From Flavobacterium sp. (GTDB lineage: Bacteria; Bacteroidota; Bacteroidia; Flavobacteriales; Flavobacteriaceae): a stretch of DNA of 52,512 bases. A model generated the notes under the pieces. That model was not told the origin of the DNA, did no database searches, and worked only from the letters and a program-made list of their open reading frames with translations. This document shows positions 18,399-26,959 of the stretch, one piece after another (within the stretch, counting starts at the first letter, position 1; every line of letters begins with the position of its first letter). The position numbers were made by a program, and so were the translations under genes. The stretch covers positions 1 through 52,512 of the forward strand of contig JAEUTY010000005.1 of assembly GCA_016787805.1 (NCBI GenBank), read 5' to 3'.

Positions 18399-18770
18399 AT
18401 GAGAAAATACATCCACATAATCGCCCATACTATTTTGTTTCTTTCTACCTCGAGCATTGCATTCGGGCAGGAAAAAAACACCAACGATCCCGATGCTTCC
18501 CTCAAAGAAATGCTCTACAATAAGTATAAAAAAGAGGTGAGAAGTTACGACAAAAACGATTTTGATGCGCTTTTTTTCCAATTCTTTGAAAAACAAAATG
18601 CAGAAACTGTCTTAACCAAAGACGAATTCTACACTTATACCATTAAAATTGCCATTTATTCCGAAAAATTAGGTTTGCTTTACAAAGACCAAAAAGCCGA
18701 AGCCGAAAAAACCAAACAAGAATGGTTCGCCCGAAGTTACCAAGATTATCTCAACTCCAAAAAACACTAA
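18399..18770 (+). CDS. Hypothetical exported protein
   Basis: I do not recognise this family. The 123-residue product starts with a probable signal peptide (MRKYIHIIAHTILFLSTSSIAFG, cleavage near QEKN) and is then mostly charged helical sequence rich in Lys, Glu and Tyr, so a small periplasmic helical protein is likely. It is divergent from the DUF456 gene. Its stop is directly followed by the GTG start of a small lipoprotein gene (one base between), so those two genes form an operon and may act together in the envelope. Confidence 0.7.
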   Translation: MRKYIHIIAHTILFLSTSSIAFGQEKNTNDPDASLKEMLYNKYKKEVRSYDKNDFDALFFQFFEKQNAETVLTKDEFYTYTIKIAIYSEKLGLLYKDQKAEAEKTKQEWFARSYQDYLNSKKH

Positions 18771-18771
18771 G

Positions 18772-19251
18772 GTGAAAAAATTTGCAATTGTATTTTTAGC
18801 GGCCTTTTTCAGCTCGTGTCAGTACTTCGAAAAGCAAGTTCCCAAGGAAAAAGAACTGCTAGAAAAAGAACTCAAAGCCATCGATTGGAACAAAGTCGAC
18901 CAATACCCATCAACCAGTTATTGCGACACACTAGCCAATGACGAACTCCGCAAACAGTGCCTTTTTGAGTACTTGTCGAGCACAATTCAACAAAAACTCA
19001 ACGTCGATACGCCGTTCCACCAACTCTACCCCGAAATTGATACGATTCAAGTCAAAGTGACCGTTTTGCCCGATGCAACACTCCAGTTCGAACCACAATT
19101 TTCGCAAGATTCACTCGCCTACGACAAAGTCAAAATCGATAGCATTCTTCACGCTCGATTGGTCGATTTACCTCAAGTAAACCCAGCCATCAAACGCGGT
19201 ATTCCCGTAAAAACACAGTTTATTTTACCCGTAATTTTAAAAGTAGAATAA
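18772..19251 (+). CDS. Hypothetical lipoprotein
   Basis: This 159-residue lipoprotein begins at a GTG (18772), one base after the preceding stop. No ATG is available in the right place, and GTG gives a perfect lipoprotein signal (MKKFAIVFLAAFFSSC, lipidated Cys at 16). The mature part is acidic and helical at first (KELLEKELKAIDWNKVD), has two Cys residues near 50 and 60 that may pair, then short beta stretches (TIQVKVTVLPDATLQFEPQF; TQFILPVILKVE) that resemble a TonB-C-like beta pattern. No confident family assignment. It is coupled to the exported helical protein upstream. Confidence 0.7.
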   Translation: MKKFAIVFLAAFFSSCQYFEKQVPKEKELLEKELKAIDWNKVDQYPSTSYCDTLANDELRKQCLFEYLSSTIQQKLNVDTPFHQLYPEIDTIQVKVTVLPDATLQFEPQFSQDSLAYDKVKIDSILHARLVDLPQVNPAIKRGIPVKTQFILPVILKVE

Positions 19252-19259
19252 TTTTTAGA

Positions 19260-19352
19260 AGCTATTTCCAGCTATTCGCTTTATCTTTTTAGACCTGACA
19301 GGTTTTTAAAACCTGTCAGGTCTAAAAAGGATGCCGCTACTATCTGGGCTAG
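19260..19352 (-). repeat. Dispersed palindromic element (TAGCCCCGAT family) with strong hairpin
   Basis: Read on the minus strand it starts TAGCCCAGATAGTAGCGGCA and ends in an AGCTGG-like arm. The centre is a long hairpin: AGACCTGACAGGT pairs with ACCTGTCAGGTCT (19291-19323), extended by flanking T/A runs so that it can also act as a terminator for the lipoprotein operon and the convergent glycosyltransferase gene. Confidence 0.75.
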
Positions 19353-19372
19353 GGCAATCGTTTTCAGTACAA

Positions 19373-20497
19373 CTATTTCTTAAACTTTCGGCCTTTCCAT
19401 TCAAAAGAACCAAACAACGAGTACATTCCAACCACACTAGCAAACACTGGATACACCAAACTACTCGCCAATGGAAGTATAAATTTTCCTTTGCGTAAAT
19501 AGCCATTTGCTTGTGCTAATAAAATATAATCCACCAAATACTTTATCAAAAACACCGCGAAAAACACTTTCCAATCCAACAAACCTACAATCCACAACCC
19601 ACAACTTACAACTATTGAAAGATTCATCAACAACACACCAACCGCCAAAGTTTTAGCATAATTGCTGCTGTAACCAGTAGCTTTACTTGCCCAACGAACG
19701 CGTTGCATAAACAACTTGAATAAATCGTTTTCGGGTTTGGTTTTTACAATACTATCTTCGTTTTTTATGTATTGAACAGCTTCTGGTTTTTTCAAAACGG
19801 CCTTTTGCAACAACATCACATCATCGCCACTCGCACGGTCGTTAATACCTCCAAAACCACCTAATTCAGTAAAGAATTTCTTGGTATAAGCAAAATTGGC
19901 TCCGTTGCACATAAAAGGTTTTCCGATTCCAAAACTACCAATAGTTGTGCCTTGCAAACTCAGTAAATCCAGTTGTTGAAACCAATGAAACCAGTTGTTT
20001 TTAGTTTTATACACTACAGCGCCAACAACCATTTCTGCCTTCGATTGTTGAATGAATTGGTCCAAAGTAAGCAACCAATTTTCATGCACCACACAATCGG
20101 CATCAGTAGTCAACACCCAATCCTTTTTCACAATCGGAATCGAACGCGTAATCGCATCTTTTTTGGGCGAATTCGACAAGCGCAAGTTTTCCAAAAGCGT
20201 TGTTTCTATTTTGTTGTTTTCCATGCGCCAATTAATGTATACACGCTCCGATTGGTCTTTCGAAAAATCATCTACCATAATTAGTTCAAACAACTCTTTT
20301 GGGTAATTCAAATCGGAAATTGAACGCAATAACTTACGCAAATTCTTCTCCTCATTCCGAAACGGAACTACGATTGAAAAAGAGGTTTTGGGTTCAGCAT
20401 TGGTTCGTTCAAACGTTTTTACTTTTCCAAAACCCAAAATCAGTTGTACAATCAATACAACATAAATGAGCAAAACTATACTTAAAACTAGTATCAT
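19373..20497 (-). CDS. Family 2 glycosyltransferase, membrane-bound
   Basis: I choose the ATG at 20497 (MILVLSIVLLIYVVLIVQL), which places a transmembrane helix at the N-terminus; the frame is open to 20536. In the 374-residue product the GT-A motifs are clear: SIVVPFRNEE (about 41-50), DD of IMVDDFS (76-77), DAD (132-134), SGDDV (about 223-227) and QRVRW (265-269). Hydrophobic segments after residue 290 make two or three more helices. Such processive-type GT2 enzymes transfer sugars to lipids or growing polysaccharides from the cytoplasmic face. The next gene upstream on the strand, a flippase-like membrane protein, fits a role in glycolipid or envelope polysaccharide synthesis (inference). 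Confidence 0.88.
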   Translation of the reverse strand: MILVLSIVLLIYVVLIVQLILGFGKVKTFERTNAEPKTSFSIVVPFRNEEKNLRKLLRSISDLNYPKELFELIMVDDFSKDQSERVYINWRMENNKIETTLLENLRLSNSPKKDAITRSIPIVKKDWVLTTDADCVVHENWLLTLDQFIQQSKAEMVVGAVVYKTKNNWFHWFQQLDLLSLQGTTIGSFGIGKPFMCNGANFAYTKKFFTELGGFGGINDRASGDDVMLLQKAVLKKPEAVQYIKNEDSIVKTKPENDLFKLFMQRVRWASKATGYSSNYAKTLAVGVLLMNLSIVVSCGLWIVGLLDWKVFFAVFLIKYLVDYILLAQANGYLRKGKFILPLASSLVYPVFASVVGMYSLFGSFEWKGRKFKK

Positions 20498-20613
20498 ATC
20501 TGTAGTAATAAATTTCAATATCAATGGCAATATCAAATTTCAAAAAATCAAATATTCTTTTATGCCTTTTGTGGTTTAAAAATAAAAAAAACTTAGTGTT
20601 TCTCTTTGCTTTC

Positions 20614-21543
20614 TCAGCGCTCTTTGTGTCCAACTTTAAACTGCAGCACATAATAACTCCCAATTACCACAGGCAACACCACATTCAAAAACCACATCAG
20701 TGTACTAATAAAAACCACAATCCATTCATTCACGCCCAATTTACCAAAAAAGAACATCGCTACACTGCCTTTTACCGCAAAATCCAAAAACTGAAAACTC
20801 GGCAACGACGAAGCCAAAAAATAGACTACTGCGATAGTTGCCATCAAGGTTACATAAGGTAAATCTACATCAAAAGCGAGAAATAAAAAATAATATTGAT
20901 GCGAAAATACCAGATATCGACTCACCGCTAAAATAGTATTTTTGGCGTGTATTTCTCTTGGAATTTCACCAATTTTAATCATCAATTTTTCTAATGAATA
21001 ACCTTTTACAGTCACTTTTTTGGAAAAAAAGAGTAGTGTTGACAACAACAAAACAAAAATGCTCACAAAAACAACTTCTTTACCATAACCAATTATAGCT
21101 AATCCTAAAAGGCCAAAAACAATAGTGAAAATCATTTGAATGCCGTTGCAAATGAAATTCAGAAAAAGAATAGTTATGGTTTTGGTCCGGTCAAAATACA
21201 GTGCTTTTCCAGCATATTCGCCCAAACCATTTGGAGTAAAAATTCCGGCTGTCAGCGCGCCTAAAACTTGCTTAGTGCTTTCACCAACCGAAATCGGACG
21301 CACAAAAGCAACCAAATTCTGCCATTTTAAAATTTCCAAATAACGATTAACAATACTGAAAAGTAACAGAAAAGTAATTCCGAAAAAAGAAGCTTTTCGA
21401 TGAATCAATTCGCTAAATTTAACCCAATCCAACTTATCATTTGAGGCTAATTGATGATAAATAAAATAAAACGCTGCAATAACAATCAAAAGTTTGATTA
21501 TAAAAACACCGAATTGTTTAGCTTTGTGGGATGTTGTAATCAT
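20614..21543 (-). CDS. Flippase-like integral membrane protein (LPG synthase TM / UPF0104-type)
   Basis: I choose the ATG at 21543 (MITTSHKAKQFGVFIIK); an in-frame start at 21585 is less likely because the leading residues are unlike the family. The 309-residue product has about eight transmembrane helices, with the loop motifs GALTAGIFTPNGLGEYAGKA (near residue 95) and FLASSLPSFQFLDFAVKG (near 245) that mark the lysylphosphatidylglycerol synthase transmembrane region family (AglD/UPF0104). The C-terminal catalytic domain of MprF is absent. These proteins are thought to move or act on lipids. It precedes the GT2 gene on the same strand with a gap of about 116 bases, which contains remnants of a dispersed repeat (CTTTGTG/CTTAGTG motifs). 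Confidence 0.82.
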   Translation of the reverse strand: MITTSHKAKQFGVFIIKLLIVIAAFYFIYHQLASNDKLDWVKFSELIHRKASFFGITFLLLFSIVNRYLEILKWQNLVAFVRPISVGESTKQVLGALTAGIFTPNGLGEYAGKALYFDRTKTITILFLNFICNGIQMIFTIVFGLLGLAIIGYGKEVVFVSIFVLLLSTLLFFSKKVTVKGYSLEKLMIKIGEIPREIHAKNTILAVSRYLVFSHQYYFLFLAFDVDLPYVTLMATIAVVYFLASSLPSFQFLDFAVKGSVAMFFFGKLGVNEWIVVFISTLMWFLNVVLPVVIGSYYVLQFKVGHKER

Positions 21544-21686
21544 TGGTGCAAAAGTAATCAATTTGACAATGTGGCAATTCGACAATTGGACAATTTGGAC
21601 AATGATTTTTATTAATCAAATAAGAATTAAAAAGACGACGAATCAAAGTAAAAATCTTTGTGACTTAGTGTCTTTGTGGCAAAACT

Positions 21687-22241
21687 ATGGCAAACGAACG
21701 CATCATATTAGGCATCGATCCTGGAACGACCATTATGGGTTTTGGTTTGATTAAAGTGGTCAATAAAAAAATGGAATTTGTTCAACTCAACGAATTGATT
21801 CTTAGTAAATACGACGATCATTACACCAAACTCAAAGTTATTTTTGAGCGTACCATAGAACTCATCGAAACACATCATCCTGACGAAATTGCTATCGAAG
21901 CACCTTTTTTTGGTAAAAACGTACAATCGATGCTCAAACTCGGAAGAGCGCAAGGTGTAGCGATGGCTGCGGGTTTGTCGCGTCAAATTCCGATTACCGA
22001 ATACGAACCTAAAAAAATTAAAATGGCGATTACTGGAAACGGAAACGCCAGCAAAGAGCAAGTGGCCAAAATGCTACAACAACTTCTTGGCTTAAAAGAA
22101 TTACCTAAAAACCTCGATTCTACCGATGGTTTAGCTGCAGCTGTTTGTCACTTTTTCAACTCGGGAAAAGTTGTTGGAGCCAAAAGTTATACAGGTTGGG
22201 ACGCGTTTGTCAAACAGAATGAAGAACGAATAAAAAAATAA
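21687..22241 (+). CDS. ruvC: Crossover junction endodeoxyribonuclease RuvC
   Basis: The 184-residue product has the four acidic catalytic positions of RuvC: Asp11 in GIDPGTTIMGFG, Glu71 in AIEAPFFGKN, and Asp144 and Asp147 in DSTDGLAAAVCHF. The basic middle region EPKKIKMAITGNGNASKEQV is also typical. RuvC cuts Holliday junctions symmetrically with RuvAB in homologous recombination. Length is in the usual range (about 170-190). No ruvA or ruvB is adjacent, as is common in Bacteroidetes. The gene is divergent from the flippase-like gene. Confidence 0.97.
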   Translation: MANERIILGIDPGTTIMGFGLIKVVNKKMEFVQLNELILSKYDDHYTKLKVIFERTIELIETHHPDEIAIEAPFFGKNVQSMLKLGRAQGVAMAAGLSRQIPITEYEPKKIKMAITGNGNASKEQVAKMLQQLLGLKELPKNLDSTDGLAAAVCHFFNSGKVVGAKSYTGWDAFVKQNEERIKK

Positions 22242-22257
22242 TAAAGAAAAAAAGTAG

Positions 22258-22265
22258 TATATTTG
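22258..22265 (+). promoter_or_regulatory. Candidate -7 box for the lipoprotein pair
   Basis: TATATTTG lies 14 bases before the ATG at 22280, implying a very short leader. No clear -33 TTG. Confidence 0.4.
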
Positions 22266-22279
22266 ATAAAAATCTTGTT

Positions 22280-23197
22280 ATGAAATTCAACTATTTATTT
22301 CTTTTAGTTTTTATCATAGCGTTGTCCAGTTGCAGTGATCCAGATGAAACTATGACACCTACTGATACTACAACTCCACTCACAGATTATTTCAACTTAA
22401 ATATAGATGGGTCAGAAGTGTCTGTTGTTCCTTTTCAAGGAAGTTTTTACGGTTACAAAATGACAAAAAAAGGAGAAGTGTTTCATCTTGTAGCTATTCA
22501 TGGTGAATCTTATGAATGGTTTCGTTTAGAGTTTGATTTTACAGAAGATGGAGAATTAATCAGTGCTACAAAACAGTCGAACAGTACACAATATGGAACT
22601 GTCAATTTCTATAATTACAGAAATTTCCCTTCAAATTATTTCAATATTCAGATTCTTTCAATAGATCAAACGGCCAAAAAGATAAAGTTAAAATTCAATG
22701 GGAATTTGTACGTGAGTACAACCGACATTTATTCGGAAGATATTTATTTAGATGCAGACATCAATATTCCTTATGAAGAAATTGAAAATACATCAACCAA
22801 TTACATAGTTGATCATTATTTGGTCGAACAATATTGTAGTGCCAAATTGAATAACATACCTTGGATAGCAAGACACGAGCATTCCAATAGCTCATTTACG
22901 AGCGAAGATCCTTACAAGATTGAAATTAATTTTGCCTCAAGTTCCGTTCCTGGTAGTTATCCATTTACCACTTCGAGCACTAGTAATTATTTGAAATTTT
23001 CAAAATTTAATACAACAACTTTAACCTATGATTATTACAATGTAACAGGTGTTGTAGCTCATTCTTATCGCGAATTTCATGGTGCTGCAAGATATTCATT
23101 TATTGGGACTTTTAGTTTTACAGCTACCAATCCTAATAATCCAGCTGATGTTATTACAGTTACCGATGGTGTTTTCAGATCTTTCCAACAATATTAG
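22280..23197 (+). CDS. Hypothetical lipoprotein (paralogue 1)
   Basis: The 305-residue product starts with a lipoprotein signal (MKFNYLFLLVFIIALSSC, lipid Cys at 18) followed by a Thr/Asp-rich linker. The rest is beta-rich and seems to hold two related halves of about 140 residues. Its layout (NYFNIQ, DPYKIEI, FSFTATNP, VTDGVFRSF) is shared with the next gene, 11 bases downstream, so they are tandem duplicates in one operon. The ending VTDGVF is like that of small Bacteroidetes lipoproteins of the DUF6252 type; I am not sure of that assignment. Probably outer-membrane anchored; function unknown. Confidence 0.75.
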   Translation: MKFNYLFLLVFIIALSSCSDPDETMTPTDTTTPLTDYFNLNIDGSEVSVVPFQGSFYGYKMTKKGEVFHLVAIHGESYEWFRLEFDFTEDGELISATKQSNSTQYGTVNFYNYRNFPSNYFNIQILSIDQTAKKIKLKFNGNLYVSTTDIYSEDIYLDADINIPYEEIENTSTNYIVDHYLVEQYCSAKLNNIPWIARHEHSNSSFTSEDPYKIEINFASSSVPGSYPFTTSSTSNYLKFSKFNTTTLTYDYYNVTGVVAHSYREFHGAARYSFIGTFSFTATNPNNPADVITVTDGVFRSFQQY

Positions 23198-23208
23198 ATT
23201 TATCAGTT

Positions 23209-24090
23209 ATGAAATATTTCAGTAAAATTTTACTTACAGCTCTTTTGATTGTTTTGAACTCTTGTTCTTCAGATGATGATCAAACCACTACTAATCCTAC
23301 AGAACCAACAGACGACAATTTTGTGCCTCAGTTTGAAATGTTTATCAATGGGCAGCTAAGCGGTTATAGTTTCTCCCAAGCTTATAAAACGGAAAACACA
23401 ATCACATTTAGAAACTATAGTGAAGAAATACTTTCTTTTCAAAAAACAGGACAATTTGGGTTTTGTTATATAAATATGAGTACGGGAACTCCAACAATAA
23501 CTAGTGTTTTTAAATCATTTAGAGGGTTTAGCGCCAATTATTTTAATTTCAATTTGGATTTTATTGATGAAGTTAACAAAAAAGTAAAAGGCACATTTTC
23601 AGGGTATTTGTATGCAGACCCTTTGAATATTAATTCTGAAAAAAAGTTCGTTTCGGGAAGTTTTTTCACCAAATATGAAGATGTAATTCCGGCTGTAACT
23701 CAATTAGGAAACAAAGCCAAAATCAATGGGAATGATTGGGCTAGTTCCAATCAATATTTTTCTAGAGAAACCAATAATTACAATCAAGTTACACAACATG
23801 ATTTAAGTACAGATCCATATAAAATCATGATCAAATACGATTTGGGAACTATAGCTGAGGGAACGTACAATTTTACAAATTCAAACGTATCCAATAAGGT
23901 GCAGTTAGCAAAATTTGAAACTCAAACCACAACTTTTTTTGATTACAATTGTTCGGGAACACTTACCATTACCGATAAATCAGGTAGTATTATAAGTGGT
24001 TTTTATAGCTTTACAGCAATTCATCCTACCTCTGGCGAAAGTATAACAGTAACCGATGGTGTTTTCAAGTTAATATACCGACCTTTTTAA
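23209..24090 (+). CDS. Hypothetical lipoprotein (paralogue 2)
   Basis: The 293-residue product has a lipoprotein signal (MKYFSKILLTALLIVLNSC, lipid Cys at 19), an acidic/Thr-rich linker and a beta-rich body. Matching landmarks with the preceding gene are SANYFNFNLDFIDEVNKKVKG versus SNYFNIQILSIDQTAKKIK, and the end VTDGVFKLIY versus VTDGVFRSF. The N-terminal half is more diverged than the C-terminal half. It starts 11 bases after the preceding stop and ends before a terminator at 24120. A decayed gene with a similar ending lies in opposite orientation just beyond (24157-24429). Confidence 0.75.
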   Translation: MKYFSKILLTALLIVLNSCSSDDDQTTTNPTEPTDDNFVPQFEMFINGQLSGYSFSQAYKTENTITFRNYSEEILSFQKTGQFGFCYINMSTGTPTITSVFKSFRGFSANYFNFNLDFIDEVNKKVKGTFSGYLYADPLNINSEKKFVSGSFFTKYEDVIPAVTQLGNKAKINGNDWASSNQYFSRETNNYNQVTQHDLSTDPYKIMIKYDLGTIAEGTYNFTNSNVSNKVQLAKFETQTTTFFDYNCSGTLTITDKSGSIISGFYSFTAIHPTSGESITVTDGVFKLIYRPF

Positions 24091-24119
24091 TTCAAAAGAT
24101 ACTTTTTGTAATAAAAAAC

Positions 24120-24148
24120 AAAAGCCAGAAAATTACTTTTGGCTTTTA
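24120..24148 (+). terminator. Terminator after the lipoprotein pair
   Basis: AAAAGCCA pairs with TGGCTTTT across a loop of about 13 bases. It has A and T runs on both sides and can also serve the opposite strand. Confidence 0.65.
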
Positions 24149-24156
24149 TTATTATT

Positions 24157-24429
24157 TTAGTTTTCGTATTTGTAATTGAATGTTCCGTTGGTAATAGTTT
24201 GATTTACAACAGCACAGGATCATTTACATTGGGGACTGTAGTGAATAGAAAAGTTCCGATTACCACTTTAGTTGTAGTGTTTGCGTTTGTTAGCAGCAAA
24301 GTCAACATTATTAATTTTTGCTGTCATCGCATAAGTTGGAGTTGGTGTGTTGTCTTGACTATCACTATCTGATAAACAGGAAAAAAAGAAAAGAGGTAAA
24401 AGAAAGCATAGCTGTTTAAGGGTTTTCAT
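24157..24429 (-). pseudogene. Decayed small lipoprotein gene
   Basis: From ATG 24429 the frame reads a perfect lipoprotein start (MKTLKQLCFLLPLFFFSC) and then DNTPTPTYAMTAKINNVDFA, but stops at 24268 after only 53 residues. Further on, in another frame, the sequence reads NQTITNGTFNYKYEN and then a stop (to 24157), which resembles the normal C-terminal strand of such lipoproteins (compare VTDGVF in the two intact genes upstream). So start and end of a gene are both present, but an internal deletion and frameshift separate them. An alternative is a genuine 53-residue lipoprotein, which I think less likely. Confidence 0.6.
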
Positions 24430-24481
24430 GCTAATTAGTTTTAATTTTACAAACGAAAAAAATTAGAAGGTAATAACTGAT

Positions 24482-25615
24482 ATGTCAGGAATTTACATCC
24501 ACATACCATTTTGCAAACAAGCGTGTCACTATTGCGACTTCCATTTCTCGACTTCATTAAAGAAGAAAAACGAAATGGTGTCGGCATTGGCAAAAGAAAT
24601 TGAAATGCGGAAAGAGGAGTTTCAAAATGAGGTTGTAGAAACGATTTATTTTGGTGGCGGAACGCCAAGTATATTGACTATTGATGATTTACAATTTTTG
24701 ATAAATGAAGTTTACAAGCATTACATAGTAATTGAACATCCTGAAATTACACTCGAAGCCAATCCGGATGATTTGGATAATGAGACGATTCGTCAATTTG
24801 GAAATTCGCCAATTAATAGACTCTCAATAGGAATTCAATCTTTTTTTGAAGATGATTTGAAACTCATGAATCGGGCACACAACTCCGAAGAAGCCAAAAA
24901 ATGCCTGCAAAAAGCAACGCAATATTTCGACAATATTTCCATCGATTTGATTTATGGAATTCCGAATATGAGTAACGAAAAGTGGAAGCAAAACATCGAA
25001 ATGGCTCTGTTGTTTGGTGTTCCGCATATTTCAAGTTACGCACTCACAGTAGAACCGAAAACGGCACTGGATTCGTTTATAAAAAAAGGAATCATTCCGC
25101 AACCCGACGATGAAGTCGCACAAGAACATTTTCATATTTTGGTAGATACTTTAACCCAAAATGATTTCATTCACTATGAATTGTCGAATTTTGGGAAAGA
25201 AAATTATTTTTCAAAGAACAATTCAGCGTATTGGTTGGGTAAAAAATACCTCGGAATCGGTCCTTCAGCGCACAGTTATGATGGTCAAAAACGCGGTTGG
25301 AATGTGTCGAATAATTCCTTGTACATTAAATCCATTCTAGAAAATCGATTGCCTATAGAAACCGAAGTGTTGTCCAAAACCGATCGGTATAACGAATATA
25401 TTATGACGGGTTTGCGCACCATTTGGGGCATTTCGTTAGATCGAATTGAAGCCGAATTTGGAACCAAATATTTGGATTATCTCAACCAACAAGCGCAAAA
25501 ATACATCGAAGATCATTTGCTTTTTGTGGATTCAACTATTTTGAAAACTACCAAAAAAGGAAAGTTTTTGAGCGACGGAATTGCTTCCGACTTATTTTTG
25601 TTAAATTTGGAATGA
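24482..25615 (+). CDS. hemW: Radical SAM heme chaperone HemW
   Basis: The 377-residue product has the radical-SAM cluster motif CX3CX2C at Cys11, Cys15 and Cys18 (CKQACHYCDF), the Gly-rich FGGGTPS motif near residue 60, and the EANPDDL and GIQSF segments of the HemN/HemW family. The C-terminal region (about 290-377) is the HemW-type winged-helix part (YIMTGLRTIWGISL). The extended N-terminus and second Cys pair typical of true HemN coproporphyrinogen dehydrogenases are missing, which favours HemW. That protein binds heme and is thought to deliver it to respiratory enzymes in the cytoplasm. Length fits the family. Confidence 0.92.
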   Translation: MSGIYIHIPFCKQACHYCDFHFSTSLKKKNEMVSALAKEIEMRKEEFQNEVVETIYFGGGTPSILTIDDLQFLINEVYKHYIVIEHPEITLEANPDDLDNETIRQFGNSPINRLSIGIQSFFEDDLKLMNRAHNSEEAKKCLQKATQYFDNISIDLIYGIPNMSNEKWKQNIEMALLFGVPHISSYALTVEPKTALDSFIKKGIIPQPDDEVAQEHFHILVDTLTQNDFIHYELSNFGKENYFSKNNSAYWLGKKYLGIGPSAHSYDGQKRGWNVSNNSLYIKSILENRLPIETEVLSKTDRYNEYIMTGLRTIWGISLDRIEAEFGTKYLDYLNQQAQKYIEDHLLFVDSTILKTTKKGKFLSDGIASDLFLLNLE

Positions 25616-25678
25616 ATTGGAACGCCGATAAATTCATAAAATCCGCGTTAGTATATCCGTAAAATCCGCGTTCAAATT

Positions 25679-26449
25679 ATGAAAGCTAAAATCCAAAATT
25701 TTACCATCGACTTATCAAAACCCATTGATATTTCTATTCCTTTGTCCAATACTGAAAAAAACCCAATTGCGTGGTACATCGAAAAACCACAAATTGAACC
25801 TGTTGTTTTTGGAGAGTGGATTGGAAAAGTTTCGGAAGGAAGTTCGACCAATTTCAACAACATTTTTTTCAATCCACACGGCCACGGCACACACACTGAA
25901 TGCCTTGGTCATATTACGCGAGAATTTTATTCGATTAATCAATGTTTAAAACAATTTTTCTTTACAGCACATTTGATTTCAATCGAACCCGAAGAAATTG
26001 AAGGCGATCTTGTAATTACAAAAAAGCAAATTGAAGCGTTTTTAAATGAAGAAATTCCTCAAGCATTGCTCATTCGCACGTTGCCTAATTTAGAAACCAA
26101 AAAGCACAAAAACTATTCGCATACCAATCCGCCTTATTTGAGTGAAGACGCCGCGTTGTTCATTCGCGAAAGCGGAATTGAGCATTTACTCATTGATTTG
26201 CCTAGCGTGGATCGAGAAGAAGATGAAGGAAAATTATTGGCACATAAAGCGTTTTGGAATGTAAAAGACACCAATGTCTTGAATGATGATGCGCGATTGC
26301 ATTGTACAATTACAGAAATGATTTATGTTAATGATGACGTAAAAGATGGGAATTACCTGCTCAATTTGCAAATTGCTTCTTTTGAAAATGACGCAAGTCC
26401 AAGTAAACCAATATTATATGCGATATACGAAGTAGAAAGTACGAAGTGA
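25679..26449 (+). CDS. Cyclase-family (arylformamidase-like) metal hydrolase
   Basis: The 256-residue product contains the metal-binding signature HGHGTHTE with His67, His69 and His72, followed by CLGH (His78). It also has the DLPSVDREEDEG segment (near 177) seen in cyclase/KynB-like proteins. The family includes N-formylkynurenine hydrolases and other metal-dependent amide or lactone hydrolases. The substrate cannot be decided here because no kynurenine pathway gene is adjacent. The short upstream gap holds a repeated AAAATCCGCGTT motif. The 3' end of the gene carries one arm of a 13-bp inverted repeat whose other arm lies beyond the stop. Confidence 0.85.
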   Translation: MKAKIQNFTIDLSKPIDISIPLSNTEKNPIAWYIEKPQIEPVVFGEWIGKVSEGSSTNFNNIFFNPHGHGTHTECLGHITREFYSINQCLKQFFFTAHLISIEPEEIEGDLVITKKQIEAFLNEEIPQALLIRTLPNLETKKHKNYSHTNPPYLSEDAALFIRESGIEHLLIDLPSVDREEDEGKLLAHKAFWNVKDTNVLNDDARLHCTITEMIYVNDDVKDGNYLLNLQIASFENDASPSKPILYAIYEVESTK

Positions 26450-26476
26450 AAACTTTTAAATTGTACTTCGTATATC
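26422..26476. repeat. 13-bp perfect inverted repeat across the cyclase stop codon
   Basis: GATATACGAAGTA (26422-26434, inside the last codons) is the exact reverse complement of TACTTCGTATATC (26464-26476), 16 bases before the GNAT start. The stem could fold at the 3' end of the mRNA. There is no T run, so it may stabilise or process the transcript rather than terminate it. Confidence 0.7.
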
Positions 26477-26492
26477 ATAAATCGTAAATCAA

Positions 26493-26900
26493 ATGATTAC
26501 AGTTTCTACAGACAAATCCCAACTTGACGTTCCGTTCATCCAAAATTTCTTAAAAGATATTTATTGGGCAGCAGGTCGCACTATCGAAGAAGTTCAAATT
26601 ACCATTGACGCTTCGTTTTGTTTCGGAATTTACTTGAATGGAAAACAAATTGGGTTTGCAAGAGTAGTTACTGATTATGTGGTTTTTGCGTATTTGATGG
26701 ATGTTTTTATTGAAGAGCAACACCGAGGAAAAGGTTATTCTTCTATGTTGATTGAAGCGATGATGAACGAACCACAATTGCAAGAAGTCAAAATTTGGCG
26801 TTTGGCTACGACGGATGCTCATTTTTTATATGAAAAATTCGGATTCAAACCGTTAGCAAATCCTGAGAAGATGATGGAAAAAATAGTAACAAGTAAATAG
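26493..26900 (+). CDS. GNAT-family N-acetyltransferase
   Basis: The 135-residue product is a single GNAT domain. It has the acetyl-CoA pyrophosphate-binding loop R78-G-K-G-Y (in EEQHRGKGYSSMLI), preceded by the strand FAYLMDVFI, and a C-terminal FLYEKFGFKPL motif typical of motif B. The N-terminal QNFLKDIYWAAGRT and DASFCFGIY segments match the small GNAT proteins common in Bacteroidetes. The substrate is unknown. It follows the cyclase gene by 43 bases and is followed by an imperfect inverted repeat (AGTGATTTGTGA with TCACTAATCACT) before the next gene. Confidence 0.85.
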   Translation: MITVSTDKSQLDVPFIQNFLKDIYWAAGRTIEEVQITIDASFCFGIYLNGKQIGFARVVTDYVVFAYLMDVFIEEQHRGKGYSSMLIEAMMNEPQLQEVKIWRLATTDAHFLYEKFGFKPLANPEKMMEKIVTSK

Positions 26901-26959
26901 TGATTTGTGAATAGCACAAAGCTAATTACTAATTACTAGTCACTAATCACTTAAAAAAA

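Noticed and set aside
20524-20862. Plus-strand open frame overlapping the flippase-like gene
   Set aside because: Opposite a clear membrane-protein gene and a dispersed repeat remnant; product has no signal or domain.
24139-24372. Plus-strand 77-codon open frame
   Set aside because: It lies opposite the decayed lipoprotein gene, overlaps a terminator and shows no family features.
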